From positions 62,001 through 126,000 of the forward strand of contig NW_027473874.1 of assembly GCF_050947335.1 (NCBI RefSeq): 64,000 nucleotides of DNA. Direction: 5' to 3'. Made by a program: the position numbers and the translations under genes. The notes under the pieces were generated by a model. That model was not told the origin of the DNA, searched no databases, and worked only from the letters and a program-made list of their open reading frames with translations. This stretch comes from Megachile rotundata (Eukaryota > Arthropoda > Insecta > Hymenoptera > Megachilidae). Every line of letters starts with the position of its first letter. The stretch's first letter is position 1. Positions 12,781-26,343 of the stretch are shown piece by piece.

Positions 12781-15727
12781 CATAGAATGGCTAATAATAT
12801 GAGTTCGATTGATAATAATAAGAGTAATAAGTATAGTAATTGTCGTTCTATCGATCATATAAGCATAATATGGCTAATAATATGAGTTAGATTGATAGTA
12901 ATAAGACTAACAAGTATAGTAATTGTCGTTCTATTGATCATATAAGCATAATATGGATAATAATATGAGTCAGATTGATAATAATAAGAGTAATAAGTAT
13001 AGTAATTGTCGTTCTATCGACCATATCTGCATAATATGGTTAATAATATGAGTTAGATTGATAATAGTGAGTGTAATAAGTATAGTAATTGTAGTTTCTT
13101 TGCTCATATAAGCATAATATGATTAATAATATGAGTTAGATGAATAATAATAAGAGTAATAAGTATAGTAATTATCGTTCTCCCGATCATACAAGCATAA
13201 TATGGCTAATCATATGAGTTAGATTGATAATAATAAGAGCAGTAAGTATAGTAATTGCCGTTCTATCGATCACATAAGCATAATATGGCTAATAATATCA
13301 GTTAGATTGATAATAATAAGAGTAGTGAGCATAGTAATTGTCGTTCTATCGATCATATAAGCATAGTATGGCTAACAATATGAGTTAGATTGATAATAAT
13401 AAGAGTAATAAGTATAGTAATTGTCGTTTTATCGATCATATAAGCATAATATGGCTAACAATGTGAGTTAGATTGATAATAATAAGAGTAATAAGTATAG
13501 TAATTGTCGTTCTGTCGATCATATAAGCATAGTATGGCTAATAATATGAGTTAGATTGATAATAGTGAGTGCAATAAGTACAGTAATTGTCGTTCTGTCG
13601 ATCATATAAGCATAGTATGGCTAATAATATGAGTTCGATTGATAATAATAAGAGTAATAAGTATAGTAATTGTCGTTCTATCGATCATATAAGCATAATA
13701 TGGCTAACAATGTGAGTTAGATTGATAATAATAAGACTAATAAGTATAGTAATTGTAGTTCTATCGATCATATAAGCATAAGATGGCAAGTAATATGAGT
13801 TAGATTGATAATAATAAGAGTAATAAGTATAGTAATTGTCGTTCTATCGACCATATCTGCATAATATGGTTAATAATATGGGTTAGATTGATAATAGTGA
13901 GTGTAGTCAGTATAGTAATTGTCGTTCTGTCGATCATATAAGCATAGAATGGCTAATAATATGAGTTCGATTGATAATAATAAGAGTAATAAGTATAGTA
14001 ATTGTCGTTCTATCGATCATATAAGCATAATATGGCTAATAATATGAGTTAGATTGATAATAATAAGACTAATAAGTATAGTAATTGTCGTTCTATCGAT
14101 CATAAAAGCATAGTATGGCTAACAATATGAGTTAGATTGATAATAATAAGAGTAATAAGTATATTAATTATCGTTCTACCGATCATATAAGCATAATATG
14201 GCTAATAATATGAGTTAGATTGATAATAATAAGAGTAAAAAGTATAGTAATTGTCGTTCTATCGATCATATAAGCATAATATGGCTAATAATATGAGTTA
14301 GAATGATAATAGCGAGTGTAATAAGTATAGTAATTTTAGTTCTATTGCTCATATAAGTATAATATGATTAATAATATGAGTCAGATTGATAATAATAAGA
14401 GTAATAAGTATAGTAATTATCGTTCTACCGATCATATAAGGATAAGATGGGAAATAATATGAGTTAGATTGATAATAATAAGAGTAATAAGTATAGTAAT
14501 TGTCGTTCTATCGATCATATAAGCATAATATGGCTAATAATATGAGTTCGATTGATAATAATAAGAGTAATAAGTATAGTAATGGTTGTTCTATCGATCA
14601 TACAAGCATAATATGGCTAATAATATGAGTTAGATTGATAATAATAAGAGTAATGAGTATAGTAATTTTCGTTCTATCGATCATATAAGGATAAGATGGC
14701 AAATAATATGAGTTAGATTGATAATAATAAGAGTAATAAGTATAGTAATTGTCGTTCTATCGATCATATAAGCATAATATGGCTAACAATGTGAGTTAGA
14801 TTGATAATAATAAGACTAATAAGTATAGTAATTGTAGTTCTATCGATCATATAAGCATAAGTTGGCAAGTAATATGAGTTAGATTGATAATAATAAGAGT
14901 AATAAGTATAGTAATTGTCGTTTTATCGATCATATAAGCATAATATGGCTAACAATGTGAGTTAGATTGATAATAATAAGAGTAATAAGTATTGTAACTG
15001 TCGTTCTATCGACCATATCTGCATAATATGGTTAATAATATGAGTTAGATTGATAATAGTGAGTGTAATAAGTATAGTAATTGTAGTTCCATTGCTCATA
15101 TAAGCATAATATGATTAATAATATGAGTTAGATGAATAATAATAAGAGTAATAAGTATAGTAATTATCGTTCTCCCGATCATACAAGCATAAGATGGCAA
15201 ATAATATGAGTTAGATTGATAATAATAAGAGTAATAAGTATAGTAATTGTCGTTCTATCGATCATATAAGCATAATATGGCTAATAATATGAGTTAGATT
15301 GATAATAATAAGAGTAATGAGTATAGTAATTTTCGTTCTATCGATCATATAAGCATAATATGGCAAATAATATGAGTTAGATTGATAATAATAAGAGTAA
15401 TAAGTATAGTAATTGTCGTTCTATCGATCATATAAGCATAATATGGCAAATAATATGAGTCAGATTGATAATAATAAGAGTAATAAGTATAGTAATTGTC
15501 GTTCTATCGACCATATCTGCATAATATGGTTAATAATATGAGTTAGATTGATAATAGTGAGTGTAGTCAGTATAGTAATTGTCGTTCTGTCGATCATATA
15601 AGCATAGAATGGCTAATAATATGAGTTCGATTGATAATAATAAGAGTAATAAGTATAGTAATTGTCGTTCTATCGATCATATAAGCATAATATGGCTAAT
15701 AATATGAGTTAGATTGATAATAATAAG
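12781..15727. repeat. Long duplicated block, copy 2 (partner 1-3362)
   Basis: Same monomer order as the left end of the window, including rare variants such as GTAGTTTCTTTGCTC (320 and 13100) and GATAGTAATAAGACTAACAA (112 and 12892). It lacks the five-monomer insertion of copy 1. The offset is two bases short of a whole number of monomers. This is explained by two single-base deletions in GCATATATGG, near 7971 and 10377, which lie between the copies. Confidence 0.9.
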
Positions 15728-16100
15728 ACTAATAAGTATAGTAATTGTCGTTCTATCGATCATAAAAGCATAGTATGGCTAACAATATGAGTTAGATTGA
15801 TAATAATAAGAGTAATAAGTATATTAATTATCGTTCTACCGATCATATAAGCATAATATGGCTAATAATATGAGTTAGATTGATAATAATAAGAGTAAAA
15901 AGTATAGTAATTGTCGTTCTATCGATCATATAAGCATAATATGGCTAATAATATGAGTTAGAATGATAATAGCGAGTGTAATAAGTATAGTAATTTTAGT
16001 TCTATTGCTCATATAAGTATAATATGATTAATAATATGAGTTAGATTGATAATAATAAGAGTAATAAGTATAGTAATTATCGTTCTACCGATCATATAAG
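14040..16100. repeat. 20-monomer (1660 bp) repeat
   Basis: The run from GACTAATAAG with CATAAAAGCATAG through the TTTTAGTTCTATTGCTC monomer occurs at 14040-14440 and again at 15700-16100. The TGCTC landmark lies at 14346 and 16006, exactly 1660 bp (20 x 83) apart. In the left-hand duplicate of this region the corresponding repeat is 23 monomers, so the unit length differs between the two long blocks. Confidence 0.8.
15436..15601 (+). repeat. Two-monomer cassette shared by regions A and B
   Basis: Exemplar of the commonest ordered cassette. A monomer with GGCAAATAATATGAGTCAG and ATCGACCATATCTGC is followed by one with GGTTAATAATATGAG, GTGAGTGTAGTCAG and CTGTCGATC, then by GCATAGAATGG. GTAGTCAG-type monomers recur about 30 times, for example near 1528, 5108, 13903, 17814, 24777, 30420, 34157, 39470, 43038, 47600, 51668, 55818, 60798 and 63707. 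It is the main ordered element present in both domains. Confidence 0.8.
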
Positions 16101-17009
16101 CATAATATGGCTAATAATATGAGTTAGATTGATAATAGTGAGTGTAATAAGTATAGTAATTCTCGTCCTGTCGATCATATAAGCATAGTATGGCTAATAT
16201 TGTGAGTTAGATTGATAATAGTGAGTGCAATAAGTATAGTAATTGTCGTTCTGTCGATCATATAAGCATAGTATGGCTAATAATATGAGTTCGATTGATA
16301 ATAATAAGAGTAATAAGTATAGTAATGGTAGTTCTATCGATCATATAAGCATAATATGGCTAGTAATATGAGTTAGATTGATAATAATAAGAGTAATGAG
16401 TATAGTAATTTTCGTTCTATCGATCATATAAGCATAAGATGGCAAATAATATGAGTTAGATTGATAATAATAAGAGTAATAAGTATAGTAATTGTCGTTC
16501 TATCGATCATATAAGCATAATATGGCTAACAATGTGAATTAGATTGATAATAATAAGACTAATAAGTATAGTAATTGCAGTTCTATCGATCATATAAGCA
16601 TAAGATGGCAAGTAATATGAGTTAGATTGATAATAATAAGAGTAATAAGTATAGTAATTGTCGTTTTATCGATCATATAAGCATAATATGGCTAACAATG
16701 TGAGTTAGATTGATAATAATAAGAGTAATAAGTATAGTAATTGTCGTTCTATCGACCATATCTGCATAATATGGTTAATAATATGAGTTAGATTGATAAT
16801 AGTGAGTGTAATAAGTATAGTAATTGTAGTTCCATTGCTCATATAAGCATAATATGATTAATAATATGAGTTAGATGAATAATAATAAGAGTAATAAGTA
16901 TAGTAATTATCGTTCTCCCGATCATACAAGCATAATATGGCTAATCATATGAGTTAGATTGATAATAATAAGAGCAGTAAGTATAGTAATTGTCGTTCTA
17001 TCGATCATA

Positions 17010-17400
17010 TAAGCATAATATGGCTAACAATGTGAGTTCGATTGATAATAATAAGACTAATAAGTATAGTAATTGTAGTTCTATCGATCATATAAGCATA
17101 ATATGGCTAATAATATGAGTTAGATTGATAATAATAAGAGTAATGAGTATAGTAATTTTCGTTCTATCGATCATATAAGCATAAGATGTCAAATAATATG
17201 AGTTAGATTGATAATAATAAGAGTAATAAGTATAGTAATTGTCGTTCTATCGATCATATAAGCATAATATGGCTAACAATGTGAGTTAGATTGATAATAA
17301 TAAGACTAATAAGTATAGTAATTGTAGTTCTATCGATCTTATAAGCATAATATGGCTAATAATATGGGTTCGATCAATAATAATAAGAGTAATAAGTATA
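17010..17400. repeat. Transition between regions A and B
   Basis: The last region-A markers (GAGCAGTAAG near 16973) give way here to the first region-B markers. A monomer at about 17025-17045 joins AACAATGTGAG to TTCGATTG, whereas the AACAATGTGAG type is otherwise followed by TTAGATTG. It looks like a recombinant monomer. At 17365 GGGTTCGATCAATAATAA carries a further private change. The array stays in register through the transition, with no unique sequence. Confidence 0.5.
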
Positions 17401-18199
17401 GTAATTGTAGTTCTATCGATCATATAAGCATAATATGGCTAATAATATGAGTCAGATTGATAATAATAAGAGTAATAAGTATAGTAATTGTCGTTCTATC
17501 GACCATATCTGCATAATATGGTTAATAATATGAGTTAGATTGATAATAATAAGAGTAAAAAGTATAGTAATTGTCGTTCTATCGATCATATAATCATAAT
17601 ATGGCCAATAATATGAGTTAGATTGATAATAATAAGACTAATAAGTATAGTAATTGTCGTTCTATCGATCATACAAGCATAATATGGCAAATAATATGAG
17701 TCAGATTGATAATAATAAGAGTAATAAGTATAGTAATTGTCGTTCTATCGACCATATCTGCATAATATGGTTAATAATATGAGTTAGATTGATAATAGTG
17801 AGTGTAGTCAGTATAGTAATTGTCGTTCTGTCGATCATATAAGCATAGAATGGCTAATAATATGAGTTCGATTGATAATAATAAGAGTAATAAGTATAGT
17901 AATTGTCGTTCTATCGATCATATAAGCATAATATGGCTAATAATATGAGTTAGATTGATAATAATAAGACTAATAAGTATAGTAATTGTCGTTCTATCGA
18001 TCATAAAAGCATAGTATGGCTAATAATATGAGTTAAATTGATAATAATAAGAGTAATAAGTATAGTAATTGTCGTTCTATCGATCATATAAGCATAATAT
18101 GGCTAACAATGTGAGTTAGATTGATAATAATAAGACTAATAAGTATAGTAATTGTAGTTCTATCGATCATATAAGCATAATATGGCTAATAATATGAGT

Positions 18200-21100
18200 T
18201 AGATTGATAATAAAACGAGTAATGAGTATAGTAATTGTAGTTCTATCGATCCTATAAGCATAATGTGGCTAATAATATGAGTTAGATTGATAATAATAAG
18301 TGTAATAAGTACAGTAATTATCGTTCTACCGCATATAAGCATAGTATGGCTAATAATATGAGTTCGATTGATAATAATAAGAGTAATAAATATAGTAATT
18401 GTAGTTCTATCGATCATATAAGCATAATATGGTTAATAATATGAGTTAGATTGATAATAATAAGAGTAAAAAGTATAGTAATTGTCGTTCTATCGATCAT
18501 ATAATCATAATATGGCTAATAATATGAGTTAGATTGATAATAATAAGACTAATAAGTATAGTAATTGTCGTTCTATCGATCATATAAGCATAATATGGCT
18601 AACAATGTGAGTTAGATTGATAATAATAAGACTAATAAGTATAGTAATTGTAGTTCTATCGATCATATAAGCATAATATGGCTAATAATATGAGTTAGAT
18701 TGATAATAATAAGAGTAATGAGTATAGTAATTTTCGTTCTATCGATCATATAAGCATAAGATGTCAAATAATATGAGTTAGATTGATAATAATAAGAGTA
18801 ATAAGTATAGTAATTGTCGTTCTATCGATCATATAAGCATAATATGGCTAACAATGTGAGTTAGATTGATAATAATAAGACTAATAAGTATAGTAATTGT
18901 CGTTCTATCGATCATATAAGCATAATATGGCTAATAATATGAGCTAGAACGATAATAGCGAGTGTAATAAGTATAGTAATTTTAGTTCTATTGCTCATAT
19001 AAGTATAATATGATTAATAATATGAGTTAGGTTGATAATAATAAGAGTAATAAGTATAGTAATTATCGTTCTACCGACCATATAAGCATAATATGGCTAA
19101 TAATATGAGTTAGATTGATAATAGTGAGTGTAATAAGTATAGTAATTGTCGTCCTGTCGATCATATGAGCATAGTATGGCTAATAATATGAGTTAGATTG
19201 ATAATAGTGAGTGCAATAAGTATAGTAATTGTCGTTCAGTCGATCATATAAGCATAGTATGGCTAATAATATGAGTTCGATTGATAATAATAAGAGTAAT
19301 AAATATAGTAATTGTAGTTCTATCGATCATATAAGCATAATATGGCTAATAATATAGTTTAGTTAGATTGAATAATAAGAGTAATGAGTATAGTAATTTT
19401 CGTTCTATCGATCATATAAGCATAAGATGTCAAATAATATGAGTTAGATTGATAATAATAAGAGTAATAAGTATAGTAATTGTAGTTCTATCGATCATAT
19501 AAGCATAATATGGCTAATAATATGAGTCAGATTGATAATAATAAGAGTAATAAGTATAGTAATTGTCGTTCTATCGACCATATCTGCATAATATGGTTAA
19601 TAATATGAGTTAGATTGATAATAATAAGAGTAAAAAGTATAGTAATTGTCGTTCTATCGATCATATAATCATAATATGGCCAATAATATGAGTTAGATTG
19701 ATAATAATAAGACTAATAAGTATAGTAATTGTCGTTCTATCGATCATACAAGCATAATATGGCAAATAATATGAGTCAGATTGATAATAATAAGAGTAAT
19801 AAGTATAGTAATTGTCGTTCTATCGACCATATCTGCATAATATGGTTAATAATATGAGTTAGATTGATAATAGTGAGTGTAGTCAGTATAGTAATTGTCG
19901 TTCTGTCGATCATGTAAGCATAGAATGGCTAATAATATGAGTTCGATTGATAATAATAAGAGTAATAAGTATAGTAATTGTCGTTCTATCGATCATATAA
20001 GCATAATATGGCTAATAATATGAGTTAGATTGATAATAATAAGAGTAATGAGTATAGTAATTTTCGTTCTATCGATCATATAAGCATAAGATGGCAAATA
20101 ATATGAGTTAGATTGATAATAATAAGAGTAATAAGTATAGTAATTGTCGTTCTATCGATCATATAAGCATAATATGGCTAACAATGTGAGTTAGATTGAT
20201 AATAATAAGACTAATAAGTATAGTAATTGTAGTTCTATCGATCTTATAAGCATAATATGGCTAATAATATGGGTTCGATTAATAATAATAAGAGTAGTAA
20301 GTATAGTAATTGTAGTTCTATCGATCATATAAGCATAATATGGCTAATAATATGAGTCAGATTGATAATAATAAGAGTAATAAGTATAGTAATTGTCGTT
20401 CTATCGATCATACAAGCATAATATGGCAAATAATATGAGTCAGATTGATAATAATAAGAGTAATAAGTATAGTAATTGTCGTTCTATCGACCATATCTGC
20501 ATAATATGGTTAATAATATGAGTTAGATTGATAATAGTGAGTGTAGTCAGTATAGTAATTGTCGTTCTGTCGATCATATAAGCATAATATGGCTAATAAT
20601 ATGGGTTCGATTAATAATAATAAGAGTAATAAGTATAGTAATTGTAGTTCTATCGATCATATAAGCATAATATGGCTAATAATAGAGTCAGATTGATAAT
20701 AATAAGAGTAATAAGTATAGTAATTGTCGTTCTATCGACCATATCTGCATAATATGGTTAATAATATGAGTTAGATTGATAATAATAAGAGTAAAAAGTA
20801 TAGTAATTGTCGTTCTATCGATCATATAATCATAATATGGGCTAATAATATGAGTTAGATTGATAATAATAAGACTAATAAGTATAGTAATTGTCGTTCT
20901 ATCGATCATACAAGCATAATATGGCTAATAATATGAGTCAGATTGATAATAATAAGAGTAATAAGTATAGTAATTGTCGTTCTATCGACCATATCTGCAT
21001 AATATGGTTAATAATATGAGTTAGATTGATAATAGTGAGTGTAGTCAGTATAGTAATTGTCGTTCTGTCGATCATATAAGCATAGAATGGCTAATAATAT

Positions 21101-23300
21101 GAGTTCGATTGATAATAATAAGAGTAATAAGTATAGTAATTGTCGTTCTATCGATCATATAAGCATAATATGGCTAATAATATGAGTTAGATGATAATAA
21201 TAAGACTAATAAGTATAGTAATTGTCGTTCTATCGATCATAAAAGCATAGTATGGCTAATAATATGAGTTAGATTGATAATAATAAGAGTAATAAGTATA
21301 GTAATTGTCGTTCTATCGATCATATAAGCATAATATGGCTAACAATGTGAGTTAGATTGATAATAATAAGACTAATAAGTATAGTAATTGTAGTTCTATC
21401 GATCATATAAGCATAATATGGCTAATAATATGAGTAGATTGATAATAATAAGTGTAATAAGTATAGTAATTATCGTTCTACCGATCATATAAGCATAATA
21501 TGGCTAATAATATGAGTTCGATTGATAATAATAAGAGTAATAAGTATAGTAATTGTCGTTCTATCGATCATATAAGCATAATATGGCTAATAATATGAGT
21601 TAGAATGATAATAGCGAGTGTAATAAGTATAGTAATTTTAGTTCTATTGCTCATATAAGTATAATATGATTAATAATATGAGTTAGGTTGATAATAATAA
21701 GAGTAATAAGTATAGTAATTATCGTTCTACCGACCATATAAGCATAATATGGCTAATAATATGAGTTAGATTGATATAGTGAGTGTAATAAGTATAGTAA
21801 TTGTCGTCCTGTCGATCATATAAGCATAGTATGGCTAATAATATGAGTTAGATTGATAATAGTGAGTGCAATAAGTATAGTAATTGTCGTTCTGTCGATC
21901 ATATAAGCATAGTATGGCTAATAATATGAGTTCGATTGATAATAATAAGAGTAATAAATATAGTAATTGTAGTTCTATCGATCATATAAGCATAATATGG
22001 CTAATAATATGAGTTAGATTGATAATAATAAGAGTAATGAGTATAGTAATTTTCGTTCTATCGATCATATAAGCATAAGATGGCAAATAATATGAGTTAG
22101 ATTGATAATAATAAGAGTAGTAAGTATAGTAATTGTCGTTCTATCGATCATATAAGCATAATATGGCTAACAATGTGAGTTAGATTGATAATAATAAGAC
22201 TAATAAGTTATAGTAATTGTAGTTCTATCGATCTTATAAGCATAATATGGCTAATAATATGGGTTCGATTGATAATAATAAGAGTAATAAGTATAGTAAT
22301 TGTAGTTCTATCGATCATATAAGCATAATATGGCTAATAATATGAGTCAGATTGATAATAATAAGAGTAATAAGTATAGTAATTGTCGTTCTATCGAACA
22401 TATCTGCATAATATGGCTAATAATATGAGTTAGATTGATAATAATAAGACTAATAAGTATAGTAATTGTCGTTCTATCGATCATATAAGCATAATATGGC
22501 TAACAATGTGAGTTAGATTGATAATAATAAGACTAATAAGTATAGTAATTGTAGTTCTATCGATCTTATAAGCATAATATGGCTAATAATATGGGTTCGA
22601 TTGATAATAATAAGAGTAATAAGTATAGTAATTGTAGTTCTATCGATCATATAAGCATAATTTGGCTAATAATATGAGTCAGATTGATAATAATAAGAGT
22701 AATAAGTATAGTACTTGTCGTTCTATCGACCATATCTGCATAATATGGTTAATAATATGAGTTAGATTGATAATAATAAGAGTAAAAAGTATAGTAATTG
22801 TCGTTCTATCGATCATATAATCATAATATGGCTAATAATATGAGTTAGATTGATAATAATAAGACTAATAAGTATAGTAATTGTCGTTCTACCGATCATA
22901 TAAGCATAATACTGGCTAACAATGTGAGTTAGATTGATAATAATAAGACTAATAAGTATAGTAATTGTAGTTCTATCGATCATATAAGCATAATATGGCT
23001 AATAATATGGGTTCGATTGATAATAATAAGAGTAATAAGTATAGTAATTGTAGTTCCATCGATCATATAAGCATAATATGGCTAATAATATGAGTTAGAT
23101 TGATAATAATAAGAGTAATGAGTATAGTAATTGTAGTTCTATCGATCCTATAAGCATAATGTGGCTAATAATATGAGTTAGATTGATAATAATAAGTGTA
23201 ATAAGTACAGTAATTATCGTTCTACCGATCATATAAGCATAATATGGCTAATAATATGAGTTAGATTGATAATAGTAAAGAGTAATGAGTATAGTAGTTG
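18200..23300. other. Cluster of small indels in the array
   Basis: Departures from 83-bp periodicity concentrate here. Seen directly: a two-base deletion in CTACCGCATATAAG (about 18331); a rearranged ATATAGTTTAGTTAG (about 19354); single-base losses near 20684 (AATAGAGTCAG), 21193 (TTAGATGATAA), 21435 (TGAGTAGATT) and 21775 (TTGATATAGT); single-base gains near 20840 (ATGGGCTAA), 22209 (AAGTTATAG), 22911 (AATACTGGC) and 23277 (GTAAAGAG). Their counterparts in the paired copy at 26.3-30.4 kb are intact. Elsewhere I found such indels only near 7971, 10377, 52791, 63685 and 63741. Confidence 0.88.
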
Positions 23301-24510
23301 TAGTTCTATCGATCATGTCTGCATAATATGGTTAATAATATGAGCTAGATAGATAATAATAAGAGTAATAAGTATAGTAATTGTAGTTCTATCGATCATA
23401 TAAGCATAATATGGCTAATAATATGAGTTAGATTGATAATAATAAGTGTAATAAGTATAGTAATTATCGTTCTACCGATCATATAAGCAGAATATGGCTA
23501 ATAATATGAGTTCGATTGATAATAATAAGAGTAATAAGTATAGTAATTGTCGTTCTATCGATCATATAAGCATAATATGGCTAATAATATGAGTTAGAAT
23601 GATAATAGCGAGTGTAATAAGTATAGTAATTTTAGTTCTATTGCTCATATAAGTATAATATGATTAATAATATGAGTTAGGTTGATAATAGTGAGTGCAA
23701 TAAGTATAGTAATTGTCGTTCTGTCGATCATATAAGCATAGTATGGCTAATAATATGAGTTCGATTGATAATAATAAGAGTAATAAATATAGTAATTGTA
23801 GTTCTATCGATCATATAAGCATAATATGGCTAATAATATGAGTTAGATTGATAATAATAAGAGTAATGAGTATAGTAATTTTCGTTCTATCGATCATATA
23901 AGCATAAGATGGCAAATAATATGAGTTAGATTGATAATAATAAGAGTAATAAGTATAGTAATTGTCGTTCTATCGATCATATAAGCATAATATGGCTAAC
24001 AATGTGAGTTAGATTGATAATAATAAGACTAATAAGTATAGTAATTGTAGTTCTATCGATCTTATAAGCATAATATGGCTAATAATATGGGTTCGATTGA
24101 TAATAATAAGAGTAATAAGTATAGTAATTGTAGTTCTATCGATCATATAAGCATAATATGGCTAATAATATGAGTCAGATTGATAATAATAAGAGTAATA
24201 AGTATAGTAATTGTCGTTCTATCGACCATATCTGCATAATATGGTTAATAATATGAGTTAGATTGATAATAATAAGAGTAAAAAGTATAGTAATTGTCGT
24301 TCTATCGATCATATAATCATAATATGGCTAATAATATGAGTTAGATTGATAATAATAAGACTAATAAGTATAGTAATTGTCGTTCTATCGATCATACAAG
24401 CATAATATGGCAAATAATATGAGTCAGATTGATAATAATAAGAGTAATAAGTATAGTAATTGTCGTTCTATCGACCATATCTGCATAATATGGTTAATAA
24501 TATGAGTTAG
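20450..24510. repeat. 71-monomer-offset duplicate, copy 1
   Basis: About 4.06 kb of the same monomer order as 26343-30403, offset 5893 bp (71 x 83). Anchors are GGCTAATAATATGGGTTCG at 20591 and 26484, the rare ATCGAACATATCTGC at 22396 and 28291, and the type C marker at 23314 and 29207. The offset wavers by one or two bases inside because this copy holds many of the small indels; it returns to exactly 5893 at the type C marker. Confidence 0.9.
23231..23320 (+). repeat. Marker monomer type C (CATGTCTGCAT), 16 copies
   Basis: Diagnostic for region B: GTATAGTAGTTGTAG, then ATCGATCATGTCTGCAT, followed by a monomer with GAGCTAGAT. Start of CATGTCTG: 23314, 25223, 29207, 32942, 35847, 37673, 43649, 44894, 46637, 48380, 50123, 52032, 53276, 56430, 58754, 63983. 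Spacings in monomers are 23, 48, 45, 35, 22, 72, 15, 21, 21, 21, 23, 15 (one base short), 38, 28 and 63. The type is absent from region A. Confidence 0.92.
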
Positions 24511-26343
24511 ATTGATAATAATAAGAGTAAAAAGTATAGTAATTGTCGTTCTATCGATCATATAATCATAATATGGCCAATAATATGAGTTAGATTGATA
24601 ATAATAAGACTAATAAGTATAGTAATTGTCGTTCTATCGATCATACAAGCATAATATGGCAAATAATATGAGTCAGATTGATAATAATAAGAGTAATAAG
24701 TATAGTAATTGTCGTTCTATCGACCATATCTGCATAATATGGTTAATAATATGAGTTAGATTGATAATAGTGAGTGTAGTCAGTATAGTAATTGTCGTTC
24801 TGTCGATCATGTAAGCATAGAATGGCTAATAATATGAGTTCGATTGATAATAATAAGAGTAATAAGTATAGTAATTGTCGTTCTATCGATCATATAAGCA
24901 TAATATGGCTAATAATATGAGTTAGATTGATAATAATAAGACTAATAAGTATAGTAATTGTCGTTCTATCGATCATATAAGCATAATATGGCTAATAATA
25001 TGAGTTAGATTGATAATAATAAGAGTAATGAGTATAGTAATTGTAGTTCTATCGATCCTATAAGCATAATGTGGCTAATAATATGAGTTAGATTGATAAT
25101 AATAAGTGTAATAAGTACAGTAATTATCGTTCTACCGATCATATAAGCATAATATGGCTAATAATATGAGTTAGATTGATAATAGTAAGAGTAATGAGTA
25201 TAGTAGTTGTAGTTCTATCGATCATGTCTGCATAATATGGTTAATAATATGAGCTAGATTGATAATAATAAGAGTAATAAGTATAGTAATTGTAGTTCTA
25301 TCGATCATATAAGCATAATATGGCTAATAATATGAGTTAGATTGATAATAATAAGTGTAATAAGTATAGTAATTATCGTTCTACCGATCATATAAGCATA
25401 ATATGGCTAATAATATGAGTTCGATTGATAATAATAAGAGTAATAAGTATAGTAATTGTCGTTCTATCGATCATATAAGCATAATATGGCTAATAATATG
25501 AGTTAGAACGATAATAGCGAGTGTAATAAGTATAGTAATTTTAGTTCTATTGCTCATATAAGTATAATATGATTAATAATATGAGTTAGGTTGATAATAA
25601 TAAGAGTAATAAGTATAGTAATTATCGTTCTACCGACCATATAAGCATAATATGGCTAATAATATGAGTTAGATTGATAATAGTGAGTGTAATAAGTATA
25701 GTAATTGTCGTCCTGTCGATCATATAAGCATAGTATGGCTAATAATATGAGTTAGATTGATAATAGTGAGTGCAATAAGTATAGTAATTGTCGTTCAGTC
25801 GATCATATAAGCATAGTATGGCTAATAATATGAGTTCGATTGATAATAATAAGAGTAATAAATATAGTAATTGTAGTTCTATCGATCATATAAGCATAAT
25901 ATGGCTAATAATATGAGTTAGATTGATAATAATAAGAGTAATGAGTATAGTAATTTTCGTTCTATCGATCATATAAGCATAAGATGGCAAATAATATGGG
26001 TTCGATTAATAATAATAAGAGTAGTAAGTATAGTAATTGTAGTTCTATCGATCATATAAGCATAATATGGCTAATAATATGAGTCAGATTGATAATAATA
26101 AGAGTAATAAGTATAGTAATTGTCGTTCTATCGACCATATCTGCATAATATGGTTAATAATATGAGTTAGATTGATAATAATAAGAGTAAAAAGTATAGT
26201 AATTGTCGTTCTATCGATCATATAATCATAATATGTCTAATAATATGAGTTAGATTGATAATAATAAGACTAATAAGTATAGTAATTGTCGTTCTATCGA
26301 TCATACAAGCATAATATGGCAAATAATATGAGTCAGATTGATA
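24510..26343. repeat. Satellite between the two 71-monomer copies
   Basis: Ordinary monomers, partly a further copy of the same modules. The type C marker at 25223 and type T at 25551 stand exactly 1909 bp (23 monomers) after 23314 and 23642. The rare CATGTAAGCATAG at 24808 repeats one at 19911, an offset of 4897 bp (59 monomers). Nothing else is present. Confidence 0.8.

Larger units (their letters stand above)
1..17300. repeat. Region A: left satellite domain
   Basis: The same 83-bp unit, but with a monomer set that differs from the right-hand domain. Types seen mainly here include AGCAGAATATGG (5645, 5810 and on to about 11210), GAGCAGTAAG (about 459, 12077, 13239, 16973), GATAATGGTTAG (about 5676 and 8331), GAGTCATGAG and GTAGTTCCATTGCTC (about 2715, 4640, 11937, 15095, 16837). 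The types GGGTTCGATT and CCTATAAGCATAATGTGG, common further right, are absent. It is built from large duplicated blocks listed separately. Confidence 0.8.
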
